A DNA stretch of 64,000 nt from Stappia sp. 28M-7. GTDB lineage: Bacteria; Pseudomonadota; Alphaproteobacteria; Rhizobiales; Stappiaceae. The DNA is taken from assembly GCF_014252955.1 (NCBI RefSeq), contig NZ_JACMIA010000001.1, positions 4,052,258 through 4,116,257 on the forward strand. Reading direction: 5' to 3'. The notes under the pieces were generated by a model. It did no database searches, was not told the origin of the DNA, and was given only the letters and a program-made list of their open reading frames with translations. A program made the position numbers and the translations under genes. Below are positions 62,060-64,000 of the stretch, piece by piece (positions within the stretch are counted from its first letter, which is position 1; each line of letters opens with the position of its first letter).

Positions 62060-62938
62060 ATGAGCCTGCTCGAAATCCGCAATCTCAGCGTCGAATTCGA
62101 CACCGCCGCCGGCCCGTTCCGCGCCCTTGCCGGTGTCGACTACACGGTCGAGGCCGGAGAGGTGCTTGCCATCGTCGGCGAAAGCGGCTCCGGCAAGTCG
62201 GTCGCCATGCTGGCCCTGATGGGCTTGCTGCCCGACACGGCGACGGTCACCGCCGACAAGATGACCTTCGAGGACATAGACCTCCGGTTCTTGTCCGCAG
62301 CGCGTCGGCGCCAGGTCATCGGCAAGGACATCGCGATGATCTTCCAGGAGCCGATCGCCAGCCTCAATCCGTGCTTCACGGTCGGCTTCCAGCTCGACGA
62401 GGCGCTGAAGACCCACACGAAGCTCGACCGCCGGCAGCGCCGCGACCGGGTGATCGAACTGCTCACCGCCGTCGGCATTCCCGAGCCGGAACGCCGCGTC
62501 GGCGCGTTCCCGCACCAAATGTCGGGCGGCCAGTGCCAGCGGGTGATGATCGCCATCGCCACCGCCTGCAATCCGAAGCTGCTGATCGCCGACGAGCCGA
62601 CCACCGCGCTCGACGTCACCATCCAGAAGCAGATCCTCGACCTTTTGACCGGCCTGCAGCGCGACCACGGCATGGGCCTCATCATGATCACCCACGACAT
62701 GGGTGTCGTCGCCGAGACCGCCGACCGGGTGGTCGTCCAGTATCAGGGGCGCCAGATGGAAACCGCCGACGTGCTCACCCTGTTCGAGAACCCAAGCAAT
62801 CCCTACACCAAGGCGCTGCTGTCGGCCCTGCCCGAGAACGCCACCGGCGACCGGTTGCCGACCGTCGCCGATTTCGGCAGGGACTTCACGCCGGGTGCCG
62901 GCAACGGGGCGGATACCGGGCGGGAGGCGCGCTCATGA
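62060..62938 (+). CDS. dppD: Dipeptide ABC transporter ATP-binding protein DppD
   Basis: 292-residue ATPase. Walker A GESGSGKS near 37–44, signature MSGGQCQRVMIAIA and Walker B LLIADEPTTALDVT are intact. The C-terminal zinc/iron-cluster region expected in some DppD (four cysteines) is not seen. Its stop overlaps the start of dppF (ATGA). Confidence 0.92.
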   Translation: MSLLEIRNLSVEFDTAAGPFRALAGVDYTVEAGEVLAIVGESGSGKSVAMLALMGLLPDTATVTADKMTFEDIDLRFLSAARRRQVIGKDIAMIFQEPIASLNPCFTVGFQLDEALKTHTKLDRRQRRDRVIELLTAVGIPEPERRVGAFPHQMSGGQCQRVMIAIATACNPKLLIADEPTTALDVTIQKQILDLLTGLQRDHGMGLIMITHDMGVVAETADRVVVQYQGRQMETADVLTLFENPSNPYTKALLSALPENATGDRLPTVADFGRDFTPGAGNGADTGREARS

Positions 62939-63771
62939 GCGATGCGATCCTGAAAGTCCGCGACCTCAAGCGCGACTACGAGATCGGCGGCGGCCTGTTT
63001 TCCGCCCCCCGCCTGCTGCACGCGGTCAAGGGCGTCAGCTTCGACGTGGAACGCGGCACGACGCTGGCGGTGGTCGGCGAAAGCGGCTGCGGCAAGTCGA
63101 CCCTCGCCCGCATGCTGACGATGATCGACCAGCCGACCTCCGGCTCCATCGAGATCGACGGCAAGGCGATCGACATCGCCCGCCACGGCGTCACCCGCGA
63201 AATGCGCCAGGCGGTGCAGATCGTCTTCCAGAACCCGTACGGCTCGCTCAATCCGCGCCAGAAGATCGGCGCCGTGCTGGAAGAGCCCCTGCTGCTCAAC
63301 ACCTCGATGAGCGCGGCCGAACGGCGCGATGCGGCGCTTGCCATGCTGGAGAAGGTCGGGCTGAAGCCGGAACATTACGGGCGCTATCCGCACATGTTCT
63401 CCGGCGGCCAGCGCCAGCGCGTGGCGATTGCACGCGCGATCATGCTGCGCCCGCGCCTGCTGGTGCTGGACGAGCCGGTCTCCGCGCTCGACCTTTCGGT
63501 GCAGGCGCAGATCCTCAACCTGCTCGCCGACCTGCAGGACGAGTTCGGCCTCACCTACGTCTTCATCAGCCACGACCTGTCGGTGGTGCGCTACATCGCC
63601 GACAAGGTGATGGTGATGTATTTCGGCGAGGCGGTCGAATACGGCACGCGCGACGAGGTCTTTGAGAACCCGCAGCACGAGTACACGCGCACGCTTTTCG
63701 CGGCGACGCCAAAGGCCGATGTCGCAAGCATCCGTGCCCGGCTGGAAAAGAAGAAGGCCGCCGCCGGCTGA
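62935..63771 (+). CDS. dppF: Dipeptide ABC transporter ATP-binding protein DppF
   Basis: 278-residue ATPase. Walker A GESGCGKST near 49–57, signature FSGGQRQRVAIARA and Walker B LLVLDEPVSALDLS are intact. The ATG at 62935 is four bases before the dppD stop, so translation is coupled. Last gene of the five-gene operon. Confidence 0.92.
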   Translation: MSDAILKVRDLKRDYEIGGGLFSAPRLLHAVKGVSFDVERGTTLAVVGESGCGKSTLARMLTMIDQPTSGSIEIDGKAIDIARHGVTREMRQAVQIVFQNPYGSLNPRQKIGAVLEEPLLLNTSMSAAERRDAALAMLEKVGLKPEHYGRYPHMFSGGQRQRVAIARAIMLRPRLLVLDEPVSALDLSVQAQILNLLADLQDEFGLTYVFISHDLSVVRYIADKVMVMYFGEAVEYGTRDEVFENPQHEYTRTLFAATPKADVASIRARLEKKKAAAG

Positions 63772-63813
63772 GTGCCGGGGCGGCGGCCCGGGTATCTGCG
63801 TCGGATCGGGCGA

Positions 63814-64000
63814 TCAGCCGCCGGCCTTGGCCTTGCTGCGCGTCGCCCGCTTGGGCGCCTCCGGCGGTGTCGGCGCGCCGTCCCCCGCCTGCGACTTGCG
63901 CTCGCGCACCGCACGGATGCGCGCGGCAAGCGACTGGGTGACCGCGCTGCCCGAGGCGCGCTCGCCCTCGGCAGCGGACACCTGCTCCGCATCGGCGACG
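63814..64000 (-). CDS. C-terminal end of an unknown protein (cut by window edge)
   Basis: Only the last 62 codons are visible. They encode an Ala/Arg/Lys-rich tail (SLAARIRAVRERKSQAGD, then APKRATRSKAKAGG), likely disordered. No domain can be assigned. It converges on the peptide-transporter operon with about 40 bases between the genes. Confidence 0.55.
   Translation of the reverse strand, partial: VADAEQVSAAEGERASGSAVTQSLAARIRAVRERKSQAGDGAPTPPEAPKRATRSKAKAGG

Noticed and set aside
1-64000. CRISPR arrays, rRNA or tRNA genes
   Set aside because: No regularly spaced repeats or tRNA/rRNA-like sequences were recognised by eye; a dedicated search could still find a short tRNA.

Overview
The window is a GC-rich chromosomal segment of an alphaproteobacterium. 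CtrA lies next to the flagellar genes fliI and fliJ, four GANTC (CcrM) sites sit in the ctrA–fliI gap, a DUF2336 protein and a urtABCDE urea transporter are present, and an Irr-type iron box precedes bacterioferritin. Together these point to the Hyphomicrobiales (Rhizobiales), perhaps a Stappia/Labrenzia-like marine genus; that family-level placement is inference. No rRNA, tRNA, CRISPR array or intact insertion sequence was recognised.

Layout. 1–2.2 kb: start of a fatty-acid beta-oxidation multienzyme, a 2-keto-4-pentenoate hydratase-like gene and a secreted FKBP–rhodanese fusion. 2.3–20.9 kb: a dense lipid-headgroup locus, described below. 21–25 kb: AcuI-type reductase, an AT-rich foreign gene with paired Cys motifs, and a CaiB/BaiF CoA-transferase. 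25.1–31.6 kb: urtABCDE with an inserted small membrane protein and a sigma-54-type promoter. 31.6–39.9 kb: SDR, DUF2177, bfr, lipase, a secreted hydratase-like protein, Tex and a RecD-like helicase. 40–44.1 kb: trans-4-hydroxyproline catabolism with its GntR regulator; the last pathway enzyme, an aldehyde dehydrogenase, is at 53.8 kb and carries the same operator. 44.2–45.8 kb: AT-rich island with a Shedu-like nuclease. 45.8–48.6 kb: GntR/aminotransferase pair and an AadA-like nucleotidyltransferase. 48.7–53.6 kb: ctrA, fliI, fliJ, GNAT, PqiA-like, DUF2336. 55.5–58 kb: large MscS channel. 58.4–63.8 kb: dipeptide/oligopeptide ABC transporter.

Most interesting region (2.3–20.9 kb). It places together a serine-palmitoyltransferase-like alpha-oxoamine synthase, a eukaryote-like 3-ketodihydrosphingosine reductase, myo-inositol-1-phosphate synthase, CDP-diacylglycerol synthase, PgpA-type phosphatase, two CDP-alcohol phosphatidyltransferases (one overlapping a PimA-like glycosyltransferase), two nucleotidyltransferase domains, the complete 2-aminoethylphosphonate pathway (PEP mutase fused to a nucleotidyltransferase, phosphonopyruvate decarboxylase, AEP transaminase), a Stealth phosphotransferase, a DUF4833 periplasmic protein and an extra LptF/LptG-like permease pair. 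The simplest reading is a pathway for a glycosylated inositol-phosphosphingolipid decorated with 2-aminoethylphosphonate and exported towards the outer membrane. Each enzyme family is recognisable from sequence; the combined product is a hypothesis.
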